From positions 1,054,001-1,118,000 of the forward strand of contig NZ_CP094467.1 in the NCBI RefSeq assembly GCF_023347235.1: a stretch of 64,000 nucleotides of DNA. Direction: 5' to 3'. The DNA is from Faecalibacterium sp. I4-1-79 (GTDB lineage Bacteria; Bacillota; Clostridia; Oscillospirales; Ruminococcaceae). Numbering within the stretch: the stretch's first letter is position 1; every line of letters starts with the position of its first letter. Positions 48,658 through 57,987 of the stretch are shown piece after piece. A model generated the notes under the pieces. That model saw only the letters and a program-made list of their open reading frames with translations, was not told the origin of the DNA and made no database searches. The position numbers and the translations under genes are program-made.

Positions 48658-50907
48658 ATGGCAAAAAAATCGACCAAGAAAACCTTAAAGCCGGTGCGCC
48701 CGCAGCTGGGCGACGGCGTTGAAATTTTAAACGCAGGCAGCGTGCTGGAGGATCCCATTACCCGCACGCTGGAAACCAACTATATGCCCTACGCCATGAG
48801 CGTCATCGTCAGCCGCGCTTTGCCGGAGATCGACGGCTTCAAGCCGGCGCACCGCAAGCTGCTGTACACCATGTATGAGATGGGTCTGCTCAAGGGCGCA
48901 CGCACCAAATCTGCCAACATCGTGGGCAGCACCATGCACCTGAACCCCCATGGTGACGCCGCCATCTACGACACTATGGTGCGCATGGGCCGCGGCAACG
49001 AGAGCCTGCTGGTGCCCTTTGTGGACAGCAAGGGTAACTTTGGCAAGGCGTACAGCCGGGATATGTCCTGCGCCGCTGCCCGTTACACCGAGGCAAAGCT
49101 GGAAGGCGTGTGTGAGGAGCTGTTCCGGGATATCGACAAAGAAACCGTGGACTTTGTGCCCAACTACGACAGCACCACCACCGAGCCCACTCTGCTGCCG
49201 GTTACCTTCCCCACCATTCTGGCCAACAATACGCTGGGCATTGCGGTGGGCATGGCCTGCAACATCTGCTCCTTCAATCTGGCAGAGCTGTGCGCCACCA
49301 CCGTGGCGCTGATGAAGGATGAGCACCACGATATCGGCACCACCATGCCCGCCCCGGACTTTGTGGGCGGCGGCCAGATTTTGTATGATGAAGCGCAGAT
49401 GCGTGAAATTTACGAGAACGGCCGCGGCAGCGTAAAGGTGCGCGCCCGCTACAATGCGGTGCCCGGCGAAAATATGATCGAGGTCACCCAGATCCCGCCC
49501 ACCACCACGGTGGAGGCCATCATGGACAAGATCGCGGAGCTGGTCAAGACCGGCAAGGTCAAGGAGATCAGCGATATGCGCGATGAGACCGACCTGAACG
49601 GCCTGAAGCTGACGCTGGACCTCAAGCGCGGCGTGGATGCCGACAAGCTGATGGCGAAGCTGTTCAAGGCTACCCCGCTGGAGGACAGCTTCAGCTGCAA
49701 CTTCAACATTCTGGTGTCCGGCCAGCCCCGGGTCATGGGTGTGCGGGAGATTTTAAAGGAGTGGACGGCCTTCCGCGTTGAGTGCGTGCGCCGCCGCACC
49801 TACTACGACCTGCACGGCAAGGAAAAGCGGCTGCACCTGTTGCAGGGTCTTGCCGCCATCCTGCTGGATATCGACAAGGCCATCCGCATCATCCGCACTA
49901 CTGAGGAGGAGACCGAGGTGGTGCCCAACCTGATGATCGGCTTTGGCATCGACGAGGTGCAGGCGGACTATGTGGCAGAGATCAAGCTGCGCCATCTGAA
50001 CCGGGAATACATCCTCAAGCGCACCGGCGAGATCGAGCAGCTGGAAAAGGATATTGCCGACCTGAACGATGTGCTGGCAAAGCCTGCCCGCATCCGCCGC
50101 ATCATCATCAACGAACTGAACGATGTAGCGAAAAAATACGGCAAGCCCCGCTGCAGTGAGATCTTGTACGACCTGCCCGAGGAGGACGCCGCCGCCGAGG
50201 AAGAAGCTGTGCCGGATTACCCGGTGACTGTGTTCTTTACTAGGGAGGGCTACTTTAAAAAAATCCCGCCCCAGAGCCTGCGCACCGCCGGTGCGCACAA
50301 GCTGAAGGAGGGCGACGAGATCATCCAGCAGCTGGAGACCCGCAACAATGTGGAGGCGCTGTTCTTTACCGACAAGCAGCAGGTGTACAAGGTGCGTCTG
50401 GCAGAGCTGGAGGACGGCAAGGTAGCCCAGATGGGCATCTTCATCCCGGGGCGGCTGGGCATGGACGAGGGCGAAAACGTACTGAGCATGGTCATTACCG
50501 GCGATTACAGCGGCTTTATGCTGTTCTTCTTTGCCAGCGGCAAGTGCGCAAAGATCCCCCTCAGCTCCTACGCCACTAAGCAGAACCGCCGCAAGCTGCT
50601 GAAGGCGTACAGCGATAAAGAACCGCTTGCCATGATGCTTTACCTGCCGGAGGAGACCGAACTTGCCATCCGCACCAGCGCCAGCCGGATGCTGCTGGTG
50701 GGCACGGCACAGATCGCCGCCAAGACCACCCGCGATAGTCAGGGTGTGGCGGTGGTCACCCTGAAAAAGAACCAGACCATCGCCTCGGTGGTACCGGCCG
50801 ACACCTTAGAGCTGGCCAACCCCCACCGCTATCGCGTGCGCAGCCTGCCGGCCACCGGTGCGCTGATCCGCGCCGAGGACGAGGGCGAACAGATGAGCCT
50901 GCTTTGA
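48658..50907 (+). CDS. Type IIA DNA topoisomerase subunit A (GyrA/ParC-like)
   Basis: 749 residues. YAMSVIVSRALPEIDGFKPA and HRKLLYTMYEMG give the breakage-reunion domain; active Tyr about residue 143 in AAARYTEAKL; the quinolone region reads NPHGDAAIYDTMVRMGRGN, with Ala at the position of E. coli GyrA Ser83 and Asp at 87. A coiled coil lies around 430-480. The C-terminal beta-pinwheel repeats (FTREGYFKKIP, TDKQQVYKV) lack a GyrA-box (QRRGGRG), favouring ParC/topoisomerase IV function. Operon with the B subunit gene. Confidence 0.88.
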   Translation: MAKKSTKKTLKPVRPQLGDGVEILNAGSVLEDPITRTLETNYMPYAMSVIVSRALPEIDGFKPAHRKLLYTMYEMGLLKGARTKSANIVGSTMHLNPHGDAAIYDTMVRMGRGNESLLVPFVDSKGNFGKAYSRDMSCAAARYTEAKLEGVCEELFRDIDKETVDFVPNYDSTTTEPTLLPVTFPTILANNTLGIAVGMACNICSFNLAELCATTVALMKDEHHDIGTTMPAPDFVGGGQILYDEAQMREIYENGRGSVKVRARYNAVPGENMIEVTQIPPTTTVEAIMDKIAELVKTGKVKEISDMRDETDLNGLKLTLDLKRGVDADKLMAKLFKATPLEDSFSCNFNILVSGQPRVMGVREILKEWTAFRVECVRRRTYYDLHGKEKRLHLLQGLAAILLDIDKAIRIIRTTEEETEVVPNLMIGFGIDEVQADYVAEIKLRHLNREYILKRTGEIEQLEKDIADLNDVLAKPARIRRIIINELNDVAKKYGKPRCSEILYDLPEEDAAAEEEAVPDYPVTVFFTREGYFKKIPPQSLRTAGAHKLKEGDEIIQQLETRNNVEALFFTDKQQVYKVRLAELEDGKVAQMGIFIPGRLGMDEGENVLSMVITGDYSGFMLFFFASGKCAKIPLSSYATKQNRRKLLKAYSDKEPLAMMLYLPEETELAIRTSASRMLLVGTAQIAAKTTRDSQGVAVVTLKKNQTIASVVPADTLELANPHRYRVRSLPATGALIRAEDEGEQMSLL

Positions 50908-51174
50908 TTGGCGGGCAGCGGGGAGCTTTCCTTCGCAAATGAGCCCGGAACCCCCTGTTCCGCCCCAGTGCTGCGCACCGGGGCCCCACTTCGCCGGAAT
51001 TTGCTCAGGAAACTCCCCGCTGTCTTTCCGAAAAGTCCCCTCTTGTGAAAATAGGGAAACGGAGCACCCGCAGGTGTGCCGTTTCCCCGAAAACAAAAAT
51101 ATTCTGTCCACTGTTAATGTCAGAGCGAAGCGGAGACAATTTTAAATTGTTTATCCTGAAAAGAGGAAGCTGTT
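50908..51174 (+). other. Intergenic hairpins between topoisomerase and rlmH genes
   Basis: GGGAG... (50919) can pair with CTCCCC (51013) across a large branched stretch, and GGGAAACGG/CCGTTTCCC (51053-51061, 51080-51088) forms a stable stem. No ORF is convincing. Acts perhaps as a terminator without U-run. RlmH's ribosome site AAGAGGAAG follows. Confidence 0.4.
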
Positions 51175-51660
51175 ATGCAAAATATCGACCTGATCTGTGT
51201 GGGCAAGCTGAACGCCAAATATTTTGCCGAGGGCGTGGCAGAGTACCAGAAGCGTCTGGCGGCCTTTGCCGCCTTCCGCATCATTGAACTGCCGGAGGAA
51301 AAGATCGAGGAGAAAAACGCCTCGGACGCCGTGGTGAAAAAGGCACTGGATAAAGAGGGAAAAGCCATCCTTTCCAGTGTGCGCAAGGGTGCTGCTATTG
51401 TAGCCATGTGCATCGAGGGCAAGCAGATCTCCTCCGACGAGCTGGCGCAGTTTCTGGCACAGCGCGCCGGCAGCGGGGCAGGGGATGTGGCCTTTGTCAT
51501 CGGCTCGTCCCACGGCCTGTCCGACGAGGTGAAAAAGGCCGCTGCCCTCAAGTTCAGCATGGGGCGCATCACCATGCCCCACCAGCTGGCACGGCTGGTA
51601 CTCACCGAGCAGATCTACCGCGCCTGCACCATCAATGCGGGTATGAAATACCACAAGTAA
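51175..51660 (+). CDS. rlmH: 23S rRNA pseudouridine-1915 N3-methyltransferase
   Basis: 161 residues, whole-length RlmH. NIDLICVGKLNAKYF opens it; LPEEKIEEKN, MCIEGKQISSDELAQFL, FVIGSSHGLSDEVKK and MGRITMPHQLARLVLTEQIYRA are the SPOUT-knot motifs. SAM-dependent methylation of the ribosomal decoding-centre helix H69. Confidence 0.97.
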   Translation: MQNIDLICVGKLNAKYFAEGVAEYQKRLAAFAAFRIIELPEEKIEEKNASDAVVKKALDKEGKAILSSVRKGAAIVAMCIEGKQISSDELAQFLAQRAGSGAGDVAFVIGSSHGLSDEVKKAAALKFSMGRITMPHQLARLVLTEQIYRACTINAGMKYHK

Positions 51661-51674
51661 AATGTGTTTTTTGG

Positions 51675-51713
51675 CTCCCGGAGCGTTCGCAGGCGCTCCG
51701 GGAGTTCTTTTTA
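51675..51713 (+). terminator. Terminator of rlmH
   Basis: CTCCCGGAGCG/CGCTCCGGGAG, 11-bp perfect stem, then TTCTTTTT. Confidence 0.92.
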
Positions 51714-51752
51714 CAGAAACATGTAAAATCTGCCGGAAAAACAATTTTTTGC

Positions 51753-51781
51753 TTTTCTTTTGGAACAGTTTTTATTATACT
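51753..51781 (+). promoter_or_regulatory. Promoter of second lipoprotein / kinase operon
   Basis: TTTTCT (51753-51758), 17-base spacer, TATACT (51776-51781). Confidence 0.6.
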
Positions 51782-51837
51782 GATAGCGTGGAGCATTCTA
51801 TTACAAAAAGCAGAAAAAAACACAGGACGGAAGAACC

Positions 51838-52668
51838 ATGAAAAAATACAGAAGAGGACTGCGGCGGGCAGCCTGTCTGCTGGCACTGGCAATGTGCGCG
51901 GCGCTGCTTTGCGGCTGCACCGGAAAAGCCGACAGCTATACGGCTGCAATGCCGGTCATCGTGGTGGGCAGCGATAACTACCCGCCCTTCAACTATATGA
52001 GTACGGACGGTACGCCCACCGGCATTGACGTAGAACTGGCCACCGAGGCGTTCAGGCGGCTGGGCTGCCGGGCAAAATTTGTGACCATCGACTGGGAAAA
52101 GAAGAAGGAACTGGTGGAAAACGACACCATCGACTGCATCTGGGGCAGTTTTACCATGGACGGCCGCGAGGAAGAATACCAATGGGCAGGGCCTTATCTG
52201 TACAGCCGTCAGGTGGTGGCAGTGCGCTCCGACAGCGACATCTATACCCTGCAGGATCTGGCCGGCAAGGTAGTGGCGGTGCAGTCCACCACAAAGCCGG
52301 AGGAGCTGTTTTTGAACGCAGAGCAGAACGGACTGCCCCGGCTGCGCAGACTATATTCGTTGCAGAACCGGGACCTGATCTACACCACCCTGATCAAGGG
52401 CTATGCGGATGCCCTGGCCACCCACGAAAGCGCCATCCGGCAGTTCATGAAGGATTACAGCGTAGAATATCGCATTCTGGACGAGCCGCTGATGACGGCG
52501 CGGCTGGGCGTGGCTTTTTCCAAAAATCGCAGCGATGACCTGCCGCAGCAGCTGACGGAGGTGTTTCAGGAGATGCTGGCGGACGGCACCGTCCGGCAGA
52601 TCGTGAGCCGCTATCTGGACGACCCCGAGCACTATCTGGATGGACTGGAGGACAGCACCCATGCATGA
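51838..52668 (+). CDS. SBP_bac_3 type (amino acid family) solute-binding lipoprotein
   Basis: 276 residues. Signal with lipobox LALAMCAALLCGCTG (Cys about residue 27). IVVGSDNYPPFNYMSTDG and GIDVELATEAFRRLGC are family 3 motifs; GSFTMDGREEEY, LAGKVVAVQSTTK and GYADALATHESAI follow. Such proteins bind amino acids. No permease or ATPase gene is near; its stop overlaps the start of a kinase gene by eight bases, so it is probably the ligand sensor of that kinase. Confidence 0.9.
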   Translation: MKKYRRGLRRAACLLALAMCAALLCGCTGKADSYTAAMPVIVVGSDNYPPFNYMSTDGTPTGIDVELATEAFRRLGCRAKFVTIDWEKKKELVENDTIDCIWGSFTMDGREEEYQWAGPYLYSRQVVAVRSDSDIYTLQDLAGKVVAVQSTTKPEELFLNAEQNGLPRLRRLYSLQNRDLIYTTLIKGYADALATHESAIRQFMKDYSVEYRILDEPLMTARLGVAFSKNRSDDLPQQLTEVFQEMLADGTVRQIVSRYLDDPEHYLDGLEDSTHA

Positions 52669-54865
52669 CGGAATGGAAAAAGGAACACCGGTCATCAGCC
52701 GGAAGCAGTACATTCTGGTGTGTGCACTTGCGGGACTGTTGCTGCTGGGCGGCGTGCTGGGGCTTTCGGCACACAGTGATCTGCAAAATGCTGAAAAGCA
52801 GTTTGAGGATACCATCAGCTATGTTAAGGAGCAGTGCACCGACTACGATAACCTGAACCTTGCCACGGAGACCAAAAGCCTGATGCGGATGATGGAAAAC
52901 GCCCAGCATCTGTGCAGTGAGATCGCTCGGGACCAGCAGGAAAACCACGGGCGGGTGCTGGACGATGCCGCCATGGAAGAATATTTGCAGGACTATACCC
53001 TCAGCGGCATCCTTGTGCTTTCGGCAGAGGGCAAAATATTGTGCGGTGCCTCACAGGATGGCCGGGTGGCTGACCCGCAGGTCCGGGAACAGATGGAAAA
53101 GGAGCTGGCCGGTTCTATCGTGCTGAAGGTGGCCGACCACCCGGAGCAGGTCTACGCCGGGCGGACGGAAAAGGAGGATAGCTCCTATGTAGATACCGCA
53201 GCCTGCGCCCGGAAGGACGGGGACGGGGTGCTTGTGGTGTACTACCGCACCACGGCAGAATATGTGCGCAATTACAGTCTTTCCTACCAAAACTGCGTGC
53301 AGGGCTATAACCCCGCTGTGGACGGAACCATCGTGGTGACCCGTGGTGACCGCATCGTGGCCAGCAACGATACCGCCCTGCTGGATACCACCGTGGACGA
53401 AAACCCCACCCTTTCTGCCCTAAAGGCGCGCAGCACCGATGGCGGTGTGATCCATGTGCACAGCACCACCGGGCAGCAGTACGCCTACGGCATCGTAGGG
53501 CAGGGACGCAGTTTTTATATCTATGTTTACCGCCCGGAGCAGGAGGTATATGTCTCTACCATGCGCAATGTGAGCATGGCTGCCTTTGCTTACATGGTCG
53601 TTCTGTTCCTGCTGCAGTTGCTGCGCGGCAAGACCGACCAGCGCTACCGGGAACAGCAGCTGCGCCGGGAGCAGGAGTACCAAAAGACCCTCAAGGCAGC
53701 CGCACTGAAAGCGGAGAGCGCAAACCTTGCCAAGACCGAGTTTTTGCAGCGCATGAGCCACGATATCCGCACTCCCATCAACGGCATCCGGGGCATGGTG
53801 GAGATCGGCGACCGCTGCCCGGAGGATATGGCACGGCAGGCCGACTGCCGCAAAAAGATCTGGGAGGCCTCCACCCTGCTGCTGGAGCTGGTGAACGAGG
53901 TGCTGGACATGGGCAAGCTGGAGTCCGGCGAGGTGGTGCTGGAAAACGTGCCCTTTGATCTGCCCGAGCTGATGAACGAGATCACGGACGTGCTGGAAAA
54001 ACAGGCGGCAGAACGCGGAATCGTTCTGCACCGGGAATACGGCAGGCTGCCGCATCCACGGCTGGTGGGCAGCCCGCTGCACGTCAAGCGGCTGCTGATG
54101 AATGTGCTCAGCAATGCCATCAAGTATAACCGGGAAAAGGGGCGTGTGATGCTGGACTGCTTTGAATTGAGCAGCAACGGGGACAAGGCGCAGATCTGTT
54201 TTGTCTGCGCGGACACTGGCATCGGCATGAGCGAGGAGTTCCAGAAGCGGATGTTCGAACCCTTTGCACAGGAGAATGCCGGGGCACGCTCGGTATACGG
54301 CGGCACCGGCCTTGGCACGTCCATTGCCAAAAGTCTTGTGGATAAGATGGGCGGTACCATCGGGGTGGAAAGCAAGCAGGGCGTGGGCACAACCTACACC
54401 ATCACCCTGCCTTTTGCCATCGACAATACTGCAACGGAAGAGCCGGAGTGGCAGCAGACAGACCTTACCGTGCTGCAGGGACGGCGGATGCTGCTGGCCG
54501 AGGACAATGCCCTGAACATGGAGATCATGGAATTTTTGCTGAACGATGTGGGTGTAAAAGTGACCAAAGCCGCCGACGGACAGCAGGCAGTGGAAGCCTT
54601 TGCGGCCTCGCCGGTGGGCGGCTTTGACGCCATTCTGATGGACGTGATGATGCCGGTGCGGGACGGCCACGAGGCTACCCGCGCCATCCGCGCCATGGAC
54701 CGCCCGGACGCAAAGACCATCCCCATCTTTGCCATGACGGCAAACGCCTTTACAGAGGACCGCCGTAAAGCGCTGGAATCCGGCATGAATGAGCACCTGC
54801 CTAAGCCAATTGATCCGGATGCCCTGTACCGCCTGCTGGTAAAATACCTGACAGAGCGCAACTGA
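52661..54865 (+). CDS. Membrane hybrid histidine kinase with one receiver domain
   Basis: 734 residues. TM1 about 17-38 ([19 protein letters not shown]), extracellular sensor about 40-300 (VSIx-like Cache fold: [20 protein letters not shown]), TM2 about 305-322 ([15 protein letters not shown]), coiled linker, His[16 protein letters not shown] (His about 367), HATPase with [11 protein letters not shown] and GTGLGTSIA, receiver [11 protein letters not shown] with DVMMPVRDG Asp about 660. ATG 52661 follows CTGGAGGA. Sister in design to the kinase at 42185, but with one receiver and a different lipoprotein. Confidence 0.92.
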   Translation: MHDGMEKGTPVISRKQYILVCALAGLLLLGGVLGLSAHSDLQNAEKQFEDTISYVKEQCTDYDNLNLATETKSLMRMMENAQHLCSEIARDQQENHGRVLDDAAMEEYLQDYTLSGILVLSAEGKILCGASQDGRVADPQVREQMEKELAGSIVLKVADHPEQVYAGRTEKEDSSYVDTAACARKDGDGVLVVYYRTTAEYVRNYSLSYQNCVQGYNPAVDGTIVVTRGDRIVASNDTALLDTTVDENPTLSALKARSTDGGVIHVHSTTGQQYAYGIVGQGRSFYIYVYRPEQEVYVSTMRNVSMAAFAYMVVLFLLQLLRGKTDQRYREQQLRREQEYQKTLKAAALKAESANLAKTEFLQRMSHDIRTPINGIRGMVEIGDRCPEDMARQADCRKKIWEASTLLLELVNEVLDMGKLESGEVVLENVPFDLPELMNEITDVLEKQAAERGIVLHREYGRLPHPRLVGSPLHVKRLLMNVLSNAIKYNREKGRVMLDCFELSSNGDKAQICFVCADTGIGMSEEFQKRMFEPFAQENAGARSVYGGTGLGTSIAKSLVDKMGGTIGVESKQGVGTTYTITLPFAIDNTATEEPEWQQTDLTVLQGRRMLLAEDNALNMEIMEFLLNDVGVKVTKAADGQQAVEAFAASPVGGFDAILMDVMMPVRDGHEATRAIRAMDRPDAKTIPIFAMTANAFTEDRRKALESGMNEHLPKPIDPDALYRLLVKYLTERN

Positions 54866-54879
54866 ACTGTTTGCCGGGC

Positions 54880-54908
54880 TTTACAAGCGGGGCAAAACAT
54901 GGTACAGT
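54880..54908 (+). promoter_or_regulatory. Promoter of glycyl-tRNA synthetase
   Basis: TTTACA (54880-54885), 17-base spacer ending CATGG, TACAGT (54903-54908). The leader of about 110 bases shows a GGCGG/CCGCC stem but no T-box signature that I can recognise. Confidence 0.6.
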
Positions 54909-55019
54909 AAATATACTGTGCTTGCGCAAGCCACAAGCACGCCCGGCGGTGGGAAAGCCGCCGGCACACAACACGATACGACACGGCAAACCAGCCGCGG
55001 ACGGAAAGGATGTACTACA

Positions 55020-56441
55020 ATGGAACAGAGCGAAAAGACCCTTGACATGATCGTCAATCTTTGCAAGAACCGTGGTTATGTGTTCCCCGGTTCCGAGATC
55101 TACGGCGGTCTGGCCAACAGCTGGGACTACGGCCCCCTTGGCGTGGAGTTCAAGAACAACGTCAAAAAGGCATGGCTGAAAAAGTTTGTGCAGGAAAGCC
55201 CCTATAACGTGGGTTTGGATGCTGCCATCATCATGAACCCGCAGACATGGGTGACCACCGGCCATGTGTCCAGCTTCTCGGACCCCCTGCTGGACTGCCG
55301 CGCCTGCAAGGCACGCCACCGCGCCGACAAGCTGATCGGTGAGGAGCACCCCGAGGTGAACGTGGACGCCATGAGCTTTGACGAGATGGACGCTTTCATC
55401 GCAGAGCACGAGGATATCGTCTGCCCTGTGTGCGGCAAGCACGATTTTACCCCCATCCGCAAGTTCAACCTGATGTTCAAGACTGCCATCGGCGTGACCG
55501 AGGATAGCTCCTCCACCTGCTATCTGCGTCCCGAGACCGCACAGGGCATCTTTGTCAACTTTGCCAACATCCAGCGCACCACCCGCCGCAAGCTGCCCTT
55601 CGGTGTGTGTCAGGTGGGCAAGGCCTTCCGCAACGAGATCACCCCGGGCAACTTCACCTTCCGCACCCGCGAGTTCGAGCAGATGGAGTGTGAGTTCTTC
55701 TGCAAGCCCGGCACCGATCTGGACTGGTTCGCTTACTGGAAGGACTACTGCGAGAACTGGCTGCTGAGCCTTGGCATCAAGAAGGAGCACCTGCGCCTGC
55801 GTGACCACGAGCCCGCAGAGCTGGCCTTCTACAGCCGCGCTACCACCGATATCGAGTATGCCTTCCCGTTCACCGACTGGGGCGAGCTGTGGGGCATTGC
55901 AGACCGTACCAACTACGACCTGACCCGCCATCAGGAGGCTTCCGGCAAGAGTCTGGAGTACTTCGACAGCGAGACCAACGAGCACTACATCCCCTACGTC
56001 ATCGAGCCCTCTCTGGGCTGCGACCGTGTGGCGCTGGCTTTCCTGTGCGAAGCCTACGATGAGGAGCACCTGACCGACAGCAAGGGCAAGGAGGATGTCC
56101 GCACCGTGCTGCATCTGCATCCGGCTCTGGCTCCCTACAAGTGCGCCGTGCTGCCCCTGAGCAAGAAGCTGGGCGAGAAGGCCATGGAGATCCGCAACGA
56201 GCTGAGCAAGTACTTCATGGTTGACTACGACGATACCGGTTCCATCGGCAAGCGTTACCGCCGTGAGGACGAGATCGGCACCCCGTTCTGCATCACCGTG
56301 GACTTTGACACCGTGGGCGACGAGGCCAAGGGCATTGCTGCCGACAACTGCGTCACCGTCCGTGACCGCGACACCATGGAGCAGGTGCGTATGCCCATCA
56401 GCGAGCTGAAGAGCTACATCGAGAGCAAGATCGAGTTCTAA
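55020..56441 (+). CDS. glyQS: Glycyl-tRNA synthetase (alpha2 type)
   Basis: 473 residues. The class II motifs show as [36 protein letters not shown] and a C-terminal [12 protein letters not shown] ; the tRNA-binding anticodon domain is at about 360-465. The zinc-like Cys pairs CRACKA and CPVCGKHDF (about 97-143) form the metal-binding insertion seen in family members. Charges tRNA-Gly; two tRNA-Gly genes lie 9 kb upstream. GGAAAGGA precedes ATG 55020. Confidence 0.96.
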   Translation: MEQSEKTLDMIVNLCKNRGYVFPGSEIYGGLANSWDYGPLGVEFKNNVKKAWLKKFVQESPYNVGLDAAIIMNPQTWVTTGHVSSFSDPLLDCRACKARHRADKLIGEEHPEVNVDAMSFDEMDAFIAEHEDIVCPVCGKHDFTPIRKFNLMFKTAIGVTEDSSSTCYLRPETAQGIFVNFANIQRTTRRKLPFGVCQVGKAFRNEITPGNFTFRTREFEQMECEFFCKPGTDLDWFAYWKDYCENWLLSLGIKKEHLRLRDHEPAELAFYSRATTDIEYAFPFTDWGELWGIADRTNYDLTRHQEASGKSLEYFDSETNEHYIPYVIEPSLGCDRVALAFLCEAYDEEHLTDSKGKEDVRTVLHLHPALAPYKCAVLPLSKKLGEKAMEIRNELSKYFMVDYDDTGSIGKRYRREDEIGTPFCITVDFDTVGDEAKGIAADNCVTVRDRDTMEQVRMPISELKSYIESKIEF

Positions 56442-56462
56442 AAATACACTATCATGCACAAA

Positions 56463-56498
56463 AGCAGCCCCGCCGGAGCACCGGCGGGGCTGCTTTTT
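56463..56498 (+). terminator. Terminator of glycyl-tRNA synthetase
   Basis: AGCAGCCCCGCCGG/CCGGCGGGGCTGCT 14-bp stem followed by TTTTT. Confidence 0.95.
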
Positions 56499-56513
56499 AG
56501 TATTATGATGGTT

Positions 56514-56556
56514 GAAAAAAGTGGCTCAGAAACGTCCGCAGACGTTTCTGAGCCAC
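56514..56556 (-). terminator. Terminator of histidyl-tRNA synthetase
   Basis: Perfect 16-bp stem GTGGCTCAGAAACGTC / GACGTTTCTGAGCCAC with loop CGCA; on the minus strand it is followed by TTTTTTC. Confidence 0.9.
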
Positions 56557-56583
56557 AAAATCTAAAATCGTCAGGCGGGCGGT

Positions 56584-57825
56584 TTACTGCTGGGCGAAGA
56601 TCTTGACCTCGTCCTTGTCCATAAAGGCAGCGCCCGCAAAGCCTGCTGCTTCCAGCTGACCCAGCTGCTTGCCCAGCTTTTTGCCCTGCGGCAGCACGGT
56701 GACGTTGTACTGCTCACGCAGCGCAGCAGCTTTGCTCAGCACGGCGGGGAAGTCGGTGCCTTTGCCGTACAGCAGGGCGATCTTCTGCTTTGCGCCGGGA
56801 ATCTGGTATCCCTGCTCCAGCAGGATGCCGCACACCCGCTCGAAGCCGATGGAGAAGCCCACGGCGGGCACCTGCACGCCAAGGAACTTGCCCACCATGT
56901 TGTCGTAGCGTCCACCGCCGGCCACAGCACCGCTGAACTGCGGGCAGGTCACCTCGAACACCATGCCGGTGTAGTAGCCCTGACCGCGCACCAGACTGGG
57001 GCAGTAGGCCACCTGATAGCGTCCGGCAGCCAGCGTGTTGGCGGTGGCCAGCACATACTTCAGGTCGTCGGCGATGGCAGGGTCGGCGCAGCGGGCAGCT
57101 ACGGCGTCCAGCGTCACGTCCCCGGCGGCAATAAAGTCTGCCAGTGCTTGGATGGCGCTTTCCGGCAGCTGTTTCTCGGTCAACTCAGCCTTCACGCCCT
57201 CGGCACCGATCTTGTCCATCTTGTCAAAGGTGATGCAGACGGAATCCAACGTGTCGGCGGCAAAGCCCATGCTTTCCAGCATCCCGCGCAGGATGCGGCG
57301 GTCGTTGATGTTGACGGTAAAGCCGGTAAAGCCGATGTTCAGCAGCGCGCGGGTAGTCACGTCGATCAGCTCCACCTCGGCGTTGGGGGAGGCATCGCCC
57401 AGAATATCGATATCACACTGTACAAACTCGCGCAGACGGCCCTTCTGCGGACGCTCGGCGCGGAACACCCGGTCGGTCTGGATGACCTTGAAAGGGTTGG
57501 GCAGCTTATCCTTGTTGGCTGCGTAGTAGCGGCTCAGCGGCAGGGTAAGGTCGTAGCGCAGACCCATATCGGACAGCTGCTTGGGGTCGCCGGTGTTCAG
57601 GGCAGCGGTCAGCTTATCGCCGCGCTTGAGCACCTTGAAGATCAGGTTCAGGTTGTCGCCGCCCTCGGATTTATCAAGATTTTCCATATCCTCCAGCATG
57701 GGGGTAGAGATGCGCTCAAAACCGGCAGAGCGGTAGGTCTCCAGAATCTTGCCCTGAATGTAGTCGCGCAGGGTCTGTTCGGCGGGCAGCAGGTCCCGCA
57801 TACCCTTCAAAGCCTGTGTTTTCAT
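56584..57825 (-). CDS. hisS: Histidyl-tRNA synthetase
   Basis: 413 residues. LKGMRDLLPAEQ, TPMLEDMENL, RPQKGRLREFVQCDIDILGD, YDLTLPLSRYYA and LVRGQGYYTGMVFEV (HisA motif) are class II HisRS landmarks; a C-terminal anticodon domain is about 325-410. Reads towards glyQS on the other strand. ATG lies at 57825 behind a GAGAGGAAT site. Confidence 0.95.
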   Translation of the reverse strand: MKTQALKGMRDLLPAEQTLRDYIQGKILETYRSAGFERISTPMLEDMENLDKSEGGDNLNLIFKVLKRGDKLTAALNTGDPKQLSDMGLRYDLTLPLSRYYAANKDKLPNPFKVIQTDRVFRAERPQKGRLREFVQCDIDILGDASPNAEVELIDVTTRALLNIGFTGFTVNINDRRILRGMLESMGFAADTLDSVCITFDKMDKIGAEGVKAELTEKQLPESAIQALADFIAAGDVTLDAVAARCADPAIADDLKYVLATANTLAAGRYQVAYCPSLVRGQGYYTGMVFEVTCPQFSGAVAGGGRYDNMVGKFLGVQVPAVGFSIGFERVCGILLEQGYQIPGAKQKIALLYGKGTDFPAVLSKAAALREQYNVTVLPQGKKLGKQLGQLEAAGFAGAAFMDKDEVKIFAQQ

Positions 57826-57987
57826 AACAGTAATTCCTCTCTATCTGTAAATTGTACCCGCCCTCGATGCCTGAAAAGGGGCGGGAGCGTTTTTAACTCA
57901 GTACTTTACCATTATAAAGGATAATGCCGGATTGTCAATCCAAATGGGCACACTATCGCAAATTGCACAAATCTTTGAGGTGAAAGT

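Noticed and set aside
54909-55019. Possible T-box before glycyl-tRNA synthetase
   Set aside because: No T-box bulge, specifier loop or terminator was found in about 110 bases.
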